DNA of 64,000 bases from UBA6244 sp965140775. Lineage in GTDB: Bacteria; Bacteroidota; Bacteroidia; Bacteroidales; F082. The position numbers and the translations under genes are program-made. Below, piece by piece: positions 17,090-25,720 of this stretch; within the stretch, counting starts at the first letter, position 1; each line of letters begins with the position of its first letter. The notes beneath the pieces were generated by a model that did not search any database, was not told the origin of the DNA, and saw only the letters and a list, made by a program, of their open reading frames with translations. The stretch is taken from contig OZ223471.1 of the NCBI GenBank assembly GCA_965140775.1, positions 4,340,001 to 4,404,000 on the forward strand. The letters run 5' to 3'.

Positions 17090-19447
17090 ATGAAAAAAAC
17101 ATTTCTCCTACTGGCTTCCGTTGCATTTGTGGCAACTTTATTTGCTCAAACAGATGAGTCGAAACCTTACAGAGTTTCCAAAGCCATCGCTTATAGTAAA
17201 TCCCGTCCATTGCACGAATTGGCGGCAGTGTTAACCCCCGACAAAACGGAATCAATCCACCAGGTAAAAGAAGGCAATAACAAACTTGAATTTGAGGTAT
17301 GGACAGAAGTGAGTCCGGACAAAGGTTCACAAAATGTTCAAACCGAAATGGGGGAAAAAATAAGCAGAGGTCCCGTTCAGGGGTTTCCGGGTCAGGGTGC
17401 CACCGGTGTTTTTCCTCCCGATACGGATGGCGATGTAAGTGAAAATCACTTCATTCAGGTGGTCAACTCAAAATATAATGTGTACGACAAAAATGGGGTG
17501 AAACTTTTAGGCCCATTAAATTTGAGCACGCTGTGGGCAGAACTTCCGGGGCCATGGAATGGCACCAATGATGGAGACCCCATCGTACTTTATGATGAGG
17601 AAGCCGATAGATGGATGATTACCCAGTTTAGTGTATTTACGCCCATTAAATACGAATTGTTTGCCGTTTCAGAAACCAACGATCCTCTGGGAGCTTATCA
17701 TTTATACTCCTTTTCATTCGACATGATGAACGATTACCCAAAAATAGGGGTTTGGTCGGATGGTTATTATGCCACCTACAATATGCACAACAATGGATTT
17801 CAGGGAGCAAGGATTACCGTTGTTGAACGGGATAAAATGCTCATGGGCGATCCCAGTGCGCAAATGATTGAATTTCACAGAAGCAATCAGGCTTCGTTAA
17901 TGCCTGCGGATATTGATGGAGAAAATGTACCCGAACCGGGTTTGCCATGCCCCATCATGGATATTGACAACTATACCCTGCAAGTTCAGTTATGGGATTT
18001 CAATACCAATTGGGAAAACCCCAATAGCTCGAGTCTTACATTAGGTGCCACATTTGATGTGAGTCCTTTTTCCATTGTTCCCAACACCAATGATGGGGTG
18101 GGTGGTTTTGTTAGCCAACCGGGTACCGATCAAAAGCTCGATGGGCTGGGAAACATGATTATGAACCGATTGGCCTACCGAAAGTTTGACAACCACGAAT
18201 CCATGGTGGTTACACACGCCATTAAAACAAATAGTGGAAGTGGAATAATGAGGGCCGCAATAAGATGGTACGAGTTCAGGCGAACAACCGGTAATTGGGA
18301 GCTTTATCAGGAAGGAACCTATTCTCCTGACAACAACAACCGATGGATGAGTTCGGCTGCCATGAATGCATCCGGAGATATTGCCCTTGGTTATTCGGTA
18401 TCCAACAGTACCAACATCTATCCATCCATCAGATATACCGGTCGCCGAAATGGTGATCCCCTTGGCCAAATGACCATTGAAGAGGTTGAGGTAAAAACAG
18501 GAACCACCAAACAAAATCATTGGAGATGGGGAGATTATGCCTGCATGAATGTTGACCCCTCCGACGATTCTACCTTTTGGTTTACAACAGAATACAATGG
18601 ATGGAAAACCTGGATTTGTTCCTTTAATTTGGGTGAAATTTCAGCCCCCTCGTGCGATGCCGGCGAAGATGGATATGTTTGTACCGACGATGGGTTCGAA
18701 ACCTCCGGAAGCGGAACCGGCGTATTGTCAATGGAATGGTCATCTGACGGAGATGGGTTCTTTTACTTCGGCGACCAGTTCAACTCAACCTACGTCAGAG
18801 GAGATCAGGACATACAAAACGGAGGCTGTACACTCACACTTACTGTTACCGGATTCGATAGTATTCAAACATCATCAGATGATATGTATCTTCATATCGT
18901 TGACAACCCGGAGTGTAGTGCCGGCGAAGATGCCTCAATTTATGAAAACGAATCGTACACGCTGCACGGAACCTCCACTTATCCGGGAGCAATATTATGG
19001 ACCAGCGCAGGCGATGGGGTATTTACCAACGCAACTGATTTGAATGCCATATACACGCCCGGGACAAACGACCTGGCCAGTGGCGGTGTCAGGCTAAATC
19101 TACACGTAGAAGCCATGCCTCCTTGCCAGGGAAGTGATGATGATGATATGTACCTGGGAATTATTACAGGAATGAGGGAGGTTGATAAAAACCTTCCCCG
19201 GCTATCCATATTTCCCAATCCAACTCAGGGCGTATTTACCATAAAGGTAGATCACATCCACTCTCTTGATCAGTTTACCTATCTGGTTTATACCAACTTC
19301 GGCAAGGAAGTGTATCGTGAAGTGGTGCATCCACAAAGCCAATCCTTCCAAAAAATAATTGATATGACTGATTTTGTTCCCGGAATATATTTCCTGACCA
19401 TAAAAACTAAATACGGATTATCGACACAAAAATTGATAAAGGAGTAG
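17090..19447 (+). CDS. Large secreted protein with two beta-sandwich repeats and T9SS sorting domain
   Basis: I place the start at 17090 because MKKTFLLLASVAFVATLFAQ is a clean signal peptide; an upstream in-frame ATG at 17054 would add 12 unlikely residues. The 785-residue product has a roughly 450-residue N-terminal region of unknown fold (QGFPGQGATGVFPPDTDGDV at its start), two related beta-sandwich repeats (each opening with AGED and ending DDDMYL or SDDMYL) and a C-terminal type A sorting domain starting LSIFPNPTQGVFTIKV. It should be exported by Sec, moved across the outer membrane by T9SS and anchored or released. Function unknown. Confidence 0.87.
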   Translation: MKKTFLLLASVAFVATLFAQTDESKPYRVSKAIAYSKSRPLHELAAVLTPDKTESIHQVKEGNNKLEFEVWTEVSPDKGSQNVQTEMGEKISRGPVQGFPGQGATGVFPPDTDGDVSENHFIQVVNSKYNVYDKNGVKLLGPLNLSTLWAELPGPWNGTNDGDPIVLYDEEADRWMITQFSVFTPIKYELFAVSETNDPLGAYHLYSFSFDMMNDYPKIGVWSDGYYATYNMHNNGFQGARITVVERDKMLMGDPSAQMIEFHRSNQASLMPADIDGENVPEPGLPCPIMDIDNYTLQVQLWDFNTNWENPNSSSLTLGATFDVSPFSIVPNTNDGVGGFVSQPGTDQKLDGLGNMIMNRLAYRKFDNHESMVVTHAIKTNSGSGIMRAAIRWYEFRRTTGNWELYQEGTYSPDNNNRWMSSAAMNASGDIALGYSVSNSTNIYPSIRYTGRRNGDPLGQMTIEEVEVKTGTTKQNHWRWGDYACMNVDPSDDSTFWFTTEYNGWKTWICSFNLGEISAPSCDAGEDGYVCTDDGFETSGSGTGVLSMEWSSDGDGFFYFGDQFNSTYVRGDQDIQNGGCTLTLTVTGFDSIQTSSDDMYLHIVDNPECSAGEDASIYENESYTLHGTSTYPGAILWTSAGDGVFTNATDLNAIYTPGTNDLASGGVRLNLHVEAMPPCQGSDDDDMYLGIITGMREVDKNLPRLSIFPNPTQGVFTIKVDHIHSLDQFTYLVYTNFGKEVYREVVHPQSQSFQKIIDMTDFVPGIYFLTIKTKYGLSTQKLIKE

Positions 19448-19521
19448 CTCCTGTTTAAAAACCATTCTTGACTGAAAACCAATCAAGTATCAATCAGGTA
19501 AAAAGCATAAATTAAAAAACC

Positions 19522-22077
19522 ATGAAACAACTAATGCTTATTTTGGCGCTTCTAAGCGGAACATATTTTGCCAAAACCCAAACCCCATTTCCTGAATTCG
19601 GAAAAACAAATCCCAGCTATTTCGATGTTCAGGGATCGTTTAATCATTTTTTTAATCAAGCAGAAAATGAGTCATCAAGGCTAAAAAAGAAGTTCGCCAG
19701 ATGGGAATATTTTTATGCCAACAGAGTAGATAGAACCGGACATATTCCAACAAAAACCCTTTGGGAAGAATGGAAAAAGCTTTCGGAACAATCGGGAAGC
19801 AGTAAAAATTATTCGGACTGGACTGAAATTGGCCCAAGAACCGTTCCCTACAACCACCCCCAAAATCAATCCGGCGGTATTGGCAGAATCGACTGCATAA
19901 CTTTCCACCCAACCAATGAAAATATTTACTGGATTGGCACGCCAACGGGGGGTCTCTGGAAAACCTATGACGATGGTGAAAATTGGGTGTGTTTAACCGA
20001 CAACCTTCCTACACTGGGTGTTAGTGATTTAAAAGTTCACCCCGAAAACCACGACCTCCTTTTTATGGCAACAGGTACCCGCGATACCTGGTGGGAAACT
20101 TATAGCGTGGGCATCTTAAAATCGACTGATGGAGGATATAACTGGGAGGAAACAGGTTTAAGTTTCGATATACTGCAAGGAAATCAAGTGAACGAAATTC
20201 TTATCAACCCCGAAAATCCTGACATCATGATTACTGCCACCAGCATTGGTATTTTCCGTTCGGAAGACGGCAGCGAAACCTGGGAACGTATCACTTATAC
20301 CTGGGTAAAAGATATCGCCTTTAAGCCCTATGACTATTCAGTTATTTATGCTGCCACATTTAATAATACGGGTGGTGCAAAATTTTTAATATCAGAGGAT
20401 GGAGGGCTTTCCTTCACAAACAACACCAGTGTTGGGTTCAACTCTTCGCAGGTAAACCGTATTTGTATAGCCACTACAGAAGCCAATGCTGAAATTATCT
20501 ACCTTTTATGCAGTAGCATTAACAACAACATGTATGGCTTCTATAAATCGATAGATGGCGGTGATAGTTGGACTGAACCAATAAACGATCCATTGCTGAA
20601 CCTCATAGGTTACGAGGTAAACGGACACGACACAGGTGGATTTGGCTACTATATGATGGGCCTTGCCGTGTCTCCTGAAAATGAAAATGAACTATATGCC
20701 GGAGGTGCAAACGTCTGGAAATCAACAGATGGAGGTCAAAGTTGGGATAATAGTGCAGATTGGTTGGGACGACAAGGCATCGACTATGTGCATGCCGACC
20801 AACACATGCTTACCTACCAACCGGTTGGTGGCGCAATTTTTAGTGGTTGCGATGGTGGAATTTATAAAAAAGAGGCCGGATCGAATGATTGGACAGACAA
20901 AAGTGAAACACTTGGGATATTGCAAATTTATAAAATAGGGCTTTTTTATGCGGATGAAAGCAAGGCATTATTGGGCCCTCAGGACAATGGCATTATTTCC
21001 ATCTCCGAAAATTCAATTGAAGAAATATGGTTGGCAGAAGCCGGTGATAATTTCTTCGACCAATCCAATCCCGACAACATTTTCGTATCCGGATATGGAT
21101 TGGGTCTGTGTAAAAGCACCGATGGAGGCGATCACATTTACCAAATTCACCCCTTCGGCGAAGAAAAACTTGTGTTTAACCCCCCATTCATCAAACATGC
21201 AACCGAAGACATCATCTATTGTGCTTTTAATGATGTGTACAAAAGTCACAATTGGGGAAACACCTGGACAAAAATCATGGATAATCCCTCATCAAACCCA
21301 AGAATCCTGAGCCTTGAAGTTGCACCAACAGACCCAAACGTGCTCTATGCCGCTCATGGCAAAAAAATATGGAGAACCCTGAATGAAGGAGAACTGTGGA
21401 CTGAAATAACCAATGGTATTTATCATTCCTATTCAAACATCTCTGACATTACCATCTCCGATCAGAATCCCTTACACGTTTGGGTTACACTTGCCGGATA
21501 TAATCCACAGTACAAAATATATGAATCGATTGACGGGGGCGACTCCTGGACCAATATTACTCACAACCTGCCGAACATTCCCGTAAACTGCATCACCCAT
21601 CAATCCAATACCGAAAGCGCCATTTACGTAGGAACCGATTTGGGGGTTTTCTATTTCAACAACGATTTGGATGAATGGATTTATTTTAGTGAAGGACTGC
21701 CAAATGTAATTGTGAATGAGCTTGAAATTAACCCGTTAAATCAAAAAATTGTAGCCGGAACTTTTGGGCGAGGTCTTTGGGAATCGAATTTGATGGATGC
21801 CACCATTCTATCGGTGTCTGAAAAAACAGATAACCAAATAAAAGTATTCCCAAATCCCAACAGTGGGATAATGCAAATTGAACTAAACGAAGATCCAAAA
21901 TCGGAAATAACTGTATTACTGTATGATACCAAAGGGAACGAGTTGTGGAATAATAAAATATCCGGACATAATAAATCCATCAAACTCCAGCTCCCGCATG
22001 TGCCTCGCGGATACTACTTTTTACATGTAAATTATAACAACAAACTCCATTCCGTTAAAATTGAAATCGTTAAGTAG
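19522..22077 (+). CDS. Secreted sortilin/BNR-type beta-propeller protein with T9SS sorting domain
   Basis: This 851-residue protein has a signal peptide (LILALLSGTYFAKTQ) and many Asp-box motifs spread along the chain, such as KSTDGGYNWEE, RSEDGSETWER, KSIDGGDSWTE, KSTDGGQSWDN and ESIDGGDSWTN. These mark ten-bladed or tandem beta-propellers of the VPS10/sortilin type, used for glycan or protein binding and sometimes hydrolysis. The C-terminus (IKVFPNPNSGIMQIEL onward) is a T9SS type A sorting domain. Second of four tandem secreted genes; no catalytic residues can be assigned. Confidence 0.9.
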   Translation: MKQLMLILALLSGTYFAKTQTPFPEFGKTNPSYFDVQGSFNHFFNQAENESSRLKKKFARWEYFYANRVDRTGHIPTKTLWEEWKKLSEQSGSSKNYSDWTEIGPRTVPYNHPQNQSGGIGRIDCITFHPTNENIYWIGTPTGGLWKTYDDGENWVCLTDNLPTLGVSDLKVHPENHDLLFMATGTRDTWWETYSVGILKSTDGGYNWEETGLSFDILQGNQVNEILINPENPDIMITATSIGIFRSEDGSETWERITYTWVKDIAFKPYDYSVIYAATFNNTGGAKFLISEDGGLSFTNNTSVGFNSSQVNRICIATTEANAEIIYLLCSSINNNMYGFYKSIDGGDSWTEPINDPLLNLIGYEVNGHDTGGFGYYMMGLAVSPENENELYAGGANVWKSTDGGQSWDNSADWLGRQGIDYVHADQHMLTYQPVGGAIFSGCDGGIYKKEAGSNDWTDKSETLGILQIYKIGLFYADESKALLGPQDNGIISISENSIEEIWLAEAGDNFFDQSNPDNIFVSGYGLGLCKSTDGGDHIYQIHPFGEEKLVFNPPFIKHATEDIIYCAFNDVYKSHNWGNTWTKIMDNPSSNPRILSLEVAPTDPNVLYAAHGKKIWRTLNEGELWTEITNGIYHSYSNISDITISDQNPLHVWVTLAGYNPQYKIYESIDGGDSWTNITHNLPNIPVNCITHQSNTESAIYVGTDLGVFYFNNDLDEWIYFSEGLPNVIVNELEINPLNQKIVAGTFGRGLWESNLMDATILSVSEKTDNQIKVFPNPNSGIMQIELNEDPKSEITVLLYDTKGNELWNNKISGHNKSIKLQLPHVPRGYYFLHVNYNNKLHSVKIEIVK

Positions 22078-22112
22078 GCCGAATTTCTTGTCATTCATTT
22101 TAAACTGTCCGT

Positions 22113-23201
22113 ATGAAAAAGTACCAAAGTATAGCTATTTCAATGCTGTTTTTTCTATCAGTTAACATCCATGCACAAAACGATGATGAACATATATTTG
22201 ATCGTGGATATCATTTACAATGGTCGCCCGACGGTGAAAAAATTGCTTTTGCCGATTGGGTGGATGGTCAAGCAGAAATGTGGGTGTATTCATTCGCTGA
22301 AGATGATGTGTTTCAGGTATTACCTGGTGTTCATGGAGATTATTATTTATCGTGGCTACCCAATAGTGAAGACCTGATATTTGATTCATATGATCAAAAT
22401 GGGTCACCCATTTTATGGTCAATTAAAATATATGGCAATACTCCTACTCCTCTTACATCACCCGTTTCTATAATGCCAACTGCCTCACCATGTGGAAATT
22501 ATGTGGCTTTTTGCAATGGAAATGACATTATAAAAAAATCATTATCGGGGGGTCAGGAAATCAACTTAACATATCACGAATCCTTTGATTTTCACCCTTC
22601 CTGGTCTCCAGATGGCACCAAAGTTCTTTTTACTTCCGAACGAAGTGGCAATGCAGATATTTGGGTGGTTTCAAGCAATGGAGGAGTAGCACAACAAATT
22701 ACTTTTGATGCTGGCCAGGACGATAGAGCCAGTTGGCATCCGAATTCATCAGACATAACTTTTGTTTCGAATCGCACAGGTATAGAAAGTATCTTTATAG
22801 TCAATGTGAATACGCTGACACCACAACTATTAGTGGAAAACGGAAGCTTCCCTACATGGCGTTTCGATGGAAAGAAAATGGCCTTTGCAAATCGTGAAGG
22901 CATATGGATAAAGGATATGGAGGGCGTAGGGTTGCAGAAAATTGAAAAAAGTAAAAAAAAAATTACGGTTTATCCAAATCCCGGTAATGGAACTGTCCTT
23001 TTAAGACTTGAAGAAACTCCTAACACCGATATTCTTCTTAACCTGATAGATATGCAAGGAAATTTAGTTTTTAAACAGATTTTAGAAAGTACAGGGAATT
23101 CATATAAGCTTGAACTACCAACACTCCTTACCGGATACCACCTACTAAAAATTACCTACAATGAACAAACCGTATCAACTAAAATATTGCTTACCAATTA
23201 A
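22113..23201 (+). CDS. Secreted TolB/PD40-type beta-propeller with T9SS sorting domain
   Basis: This 362-residue protein has a signal peptide (cleavage near NIHAQ) and PD40/TolB-like propeller repeats: LQWSPDGEKIAFAD, PSWSPDGTKVLFTS and ASWHPNSSDITFVS, each with the WSPDG-type turn. A sorting domain begins at ITVYPNPGNGTVLLRL. The gene starts 35 nt after its neighbour and continues the tandem series of secreted proteins. Probably a surface or extracellular binding protein. Its leader (22092-22110) resembles a stretch upstream of the first gene in the series. Confidence 0.87.
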   Translation: MKKYQSIAISMLFFLSVNIHAQNDDEHIFDRGYHLQWSPDGEKIAFADWVDGQAEMWVYSFAEDDVFQVLPGVHGDYYLSWLPNSEDLIFDSYDQNGSPILWSIKIYGNTPTPLTSPVSIMPTASPCGNYVAFCNGNDIIKKSLSGGQEINLTYHESFDFHPSWSPDGTKVLFTSERSGNADIWVVSSNGGVAQQITFDAGQDDRASWHPNSSDITFVSNRTGIESIFIVNVNTLTPQLLVENGSFPTWRFDGKKMAFANREGIWIKDMEGVGLQKIEKSKKKITVYPNPGNGTVLLRLEETPNTDILLNLIDMQGNLVFKQILESTGNSYKLELPTLLTGYHLLKITYNEQTVSTKILLTN

Positions 23202-23280
23202 TTGGAGTACTATTCTTGATACGGCAGAATGTGGGTTCTTATCGGAATGGATTACCTAATTTTCAAATAATATTGCAATC

Positions 23281-25344
23281 ATGAAACCTCTGGCCTCAAT
23301 CCTCCTTATTCTACTATTTTCATTCTATTCCTTTGGGCAGAAAGACTCCACCAAATACAAGCTAGAAGTACTTTGTGTAACCCCAAATAATCTGGGTGCC
23401 AATTTCAATTTAAACATGGAACACTTTGAGCATTTCGGCTGGAATGCTACCACCGCAGGTATCAACCAAACGGTAAATACTTGTGGATGGTCGGTTTCAG
23501 GAGGAAATATTCCGATTGAAGTAGATACACTAATTTCTGCAATTAGCGATATCGGTTATTGGGATGTCATTGCCATTATGCCCGCAAATTGGTGGTCAGG
23601 CAACGCCTATGGAGATTTAATTTCTGATACACACTTTTTGAACCTTTTAAATCAAGCAAATCAACAAAGTAAAATTATATGGGCCACGTGCGCGGGTGTA
23701 AGAGTCTTGGCATTTGCTGACATTCTTGACGGGGTAAATGTAACCGGGAAGGAAAATTTCGCTTCTGAATATGCCGCCGCCGGCGCAAATTATCTGGGCT
23801 CCAACATACTTCCTGTTATAGATGGAAATATTGTCACCTCAACAAGAGGAATGTATTATCAGTTTCAAAATATCAATGCCATCATCAATGCACATTCCTC
23901 TATTTCAAAACACCAAAAAACTAAATGTAAGGGAACGACCAAATTAATGGATCAGTCAACAAAACCAATCGAGAAATCAAATACTCTTTCGAAGGGAATT
24001 GAACAAATCACCACAACCTCCGACAGCCTTTTTACTTTCTGTGGTTACCAGTACACCGAAGGAAATTTGGCAGATATTTTAGTAGGGCAAGTCAATCAGG
24101 TAGGTGAAGAAATTTGGTCTCAGACATGGGGTGGAGACAGTTGGGATTACGCCACATCCGTTAGCAACACTATGGACAATGGGTTTCTTGTAACAGGTTT
24201 TACAAACTCAAATGAACAAAACAATCAAGATATCTTTGTGCTAAAATATAGCCGCCATGGAGAATTGTTATGGCAGAAACAATTTGGAGGACCCCTGCCG
24301 GAAATAGCAAACTCCATTATTGAAGCCAGCAACGGCAATATTTATATCTGCGGTCAGACAGAATCATTTGGCATGGGGGAAGATGATATTTATCTTCTAT
24401 GTCTGAATGCCAATGGCCAATTAATTTGGAATAAAACCTATGGAGGAACTCAATCCGATATGGGAAAAGAGGTTGTTGAGCTATCTGACCATCAGCTTCT
24501 TATACTGGGCAACACTGGCTCGTTTGGAGCGGGAAACCGAGATATATATTTAATAAAAACAGATTTGGACGGAAATATAATTTGGTCAAATACCTATGGT
24601 GACGATGGTTACCAGGATGCATCCTCACTAGTGGAGTTAGACGATAAATCCATCGTCGTTGTTGGACAAACAGATATTTTAAATGTAGATTTAATGGATA
24701 TGTTGGTTTTGAGAACAGATTCCGCAGGAAATGAAATCTGGGTAAATACCTATGAAGGAAATGATGATTTTTACGACTTCGCCAACGATGTATTTGAATT
24801 AAACTCTGATTACCTTTTGCTTGTTGGTCACACAAAATATCGGGAAACCCGACACAATCAAGGAATAGCACTCATTATCGAAAAAAACGGAACTTTAAGC
24901 TGGCAAAATGAGTTTCAAGCAAATGCCATTTGTTCGGCACAATCAATTTGTTCAGTTGGAAATCATCAATTTCTTCTGGGGGGATATCAAAATACATCTG
25001 TACATGATTTTTATGACACCTGGGTAATACCATTTTACGATCCAATAACACAAATTCCAAAGATACCATCTTCTAAGCGATCAGCAATAGCTGCATATCC
25101 AAATCCTTTCAATCGTCACATTTTTATTGATTATACAAGCTCCAATTATCAAACTATAAACATGAGCATTTTTGATATATTCGGTAAAACAGTGAAAATA
25201 TTTGATGGCCTTAGCAGTGTTGATTTTCCGATTATATGGGATGGTTATTCGAATAATCAAAGCAAAATTAATGAGGGAATTTATATCATTTTAGTTGAAG
25301 AAGGAGAAACATGTACGTATGCCAAAGTCATCTATCAGGAATAA
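23281..25344 (+). CDS. Secreted DJ-1/PfpI-like domain fused to beta-propeller, with T9SS sorting domain
   Basis: This 687-residue protein has a signal peptide (LLILLFSFYSFGQ), then a domain of about 190 residues resembling the DJ-1/PfpI class I amidotransferase fold, with a nucleophile-elbow-like IIWATCAGVRVLAF around residue 140. A run of about six 50-residue blades follows (motifs such as GGDSWDYATSV, GGTQSDMGKEV and repeated DIYL/IW..TYG), and the C-terminus (AAYPNPFNRHIFIDY onward) is a T9SS sorting domain. Exported DJ-1-like folds are unusual. Last intact gene of the tandem secreted series. Confidence 0.8.
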   Translation: MKPLASILLILLFSFYSFGQKDSTKYKLEVLCVTPNNLGANFNLNMEHFEHFGWNATTAGINQTVNTCGWSVSGGNIPIEVDTLISAISDIGYWDVIAIMPANWWSGNAYGDLISDTHFLNLLNQANQQSKIIWATCAGVRVLAFADILDGVNVTGKENFASEYAAAGANYLGSNILPVIDGNIVTSTRGMYYQFQNINAIINAHSSISKHQKTKCKGTTKLMDQSTKPIEKSNTLSKGIEQITTTSDSLFTFCGYQYTEGNLADILVGQVNQVGEEIWSQTWGGDSWDYATSVSNTMDNGFLVTGFTNSNEQNNQDIFVLKYSRHGELLWQKQFGGPLPEIANSIIEASNGNIYICGQTESFGMGEDDIYLLCLNANGQLIWNKTYGGTQSDMGKEVVELSDHQLLILGNTGSFGAGNRDIYLIKTDLDGNIIWSNTYGDDGYQDASSLVELDDKSIVVVGQTDILNVDLMDMLVLRTDSAGNEIWVNTYEGNDDFYDFANDVFELNSDYLLLVGHTKYRETRHNQGIALIIEKNGTLSWQNEFQANAICSAQSICSVGNHQFLLGGYQNTSVHDFYDTWVIPFYDPITQIPKIPSSKRSAIAAYPNPFNRHIFIDYTSSNYQTINMSIFDIFGKTVKIFDGLSSVDFPIIWDGYSNNQSKINEGIYIILVEEGETCTYAKVIYQE

Positions 25345-25363
25345 AGAAAGGCTTGATTTTTAA

Positions 25364-25684
25364 AATCAATTCCATATTGAAATTGAGAAGATAAAAAAGA
25401 AACAAAGCATAAAATCGAAATTGCGCTTTGCGTTTACGATATCTGTTCTGACTATGCTGTCGGTTTCTGTTTATTTTAATATCAAACAGATGAGGGAAAG
25501 GTTGTGGGTGCTCCACTTTAATAATGCAAATACCAGAGTTACTTACGATGACTTTTACCATATCAAAGCTGCCCAGAAATACCACAGCGGTAAAGGGGTG
25601 AAAATTGGTATTCTCGACAAGTATTTTGATATGAGCAGCACAAATGGTGATACACAGGAGGAGAGGACTTTATTCATAATTTAA
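25364..25684 (+). pseudogene. Fragment of a subtilisin-like (S8) protease gene
   Basis: The frame encodes a short N-terminal hydrophobic segment (FTISVLTMLSVSVYF) and then YHIKAAQKYHSGKGVKIGILD, the region that carries the catalytic Asp in S8 peptidases. It stops after about 87 residues from the only listed start, a TTG at 25421; the open frame runs back to 25364 without an ATG. Just before the stop, another frame reads GGEDFIHNLIYSKCK, so a frameshift is possible. The rest of the protease (His and Ser regions) is absent. I read it as a decaying or truncated secreted protease at the end of the cargo cluster. Confidence 0.45.
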
Positions 25685-25720
25685 TTTACTCCAAATGTAA
25701 AATCCCGAGTAAATACTAAA

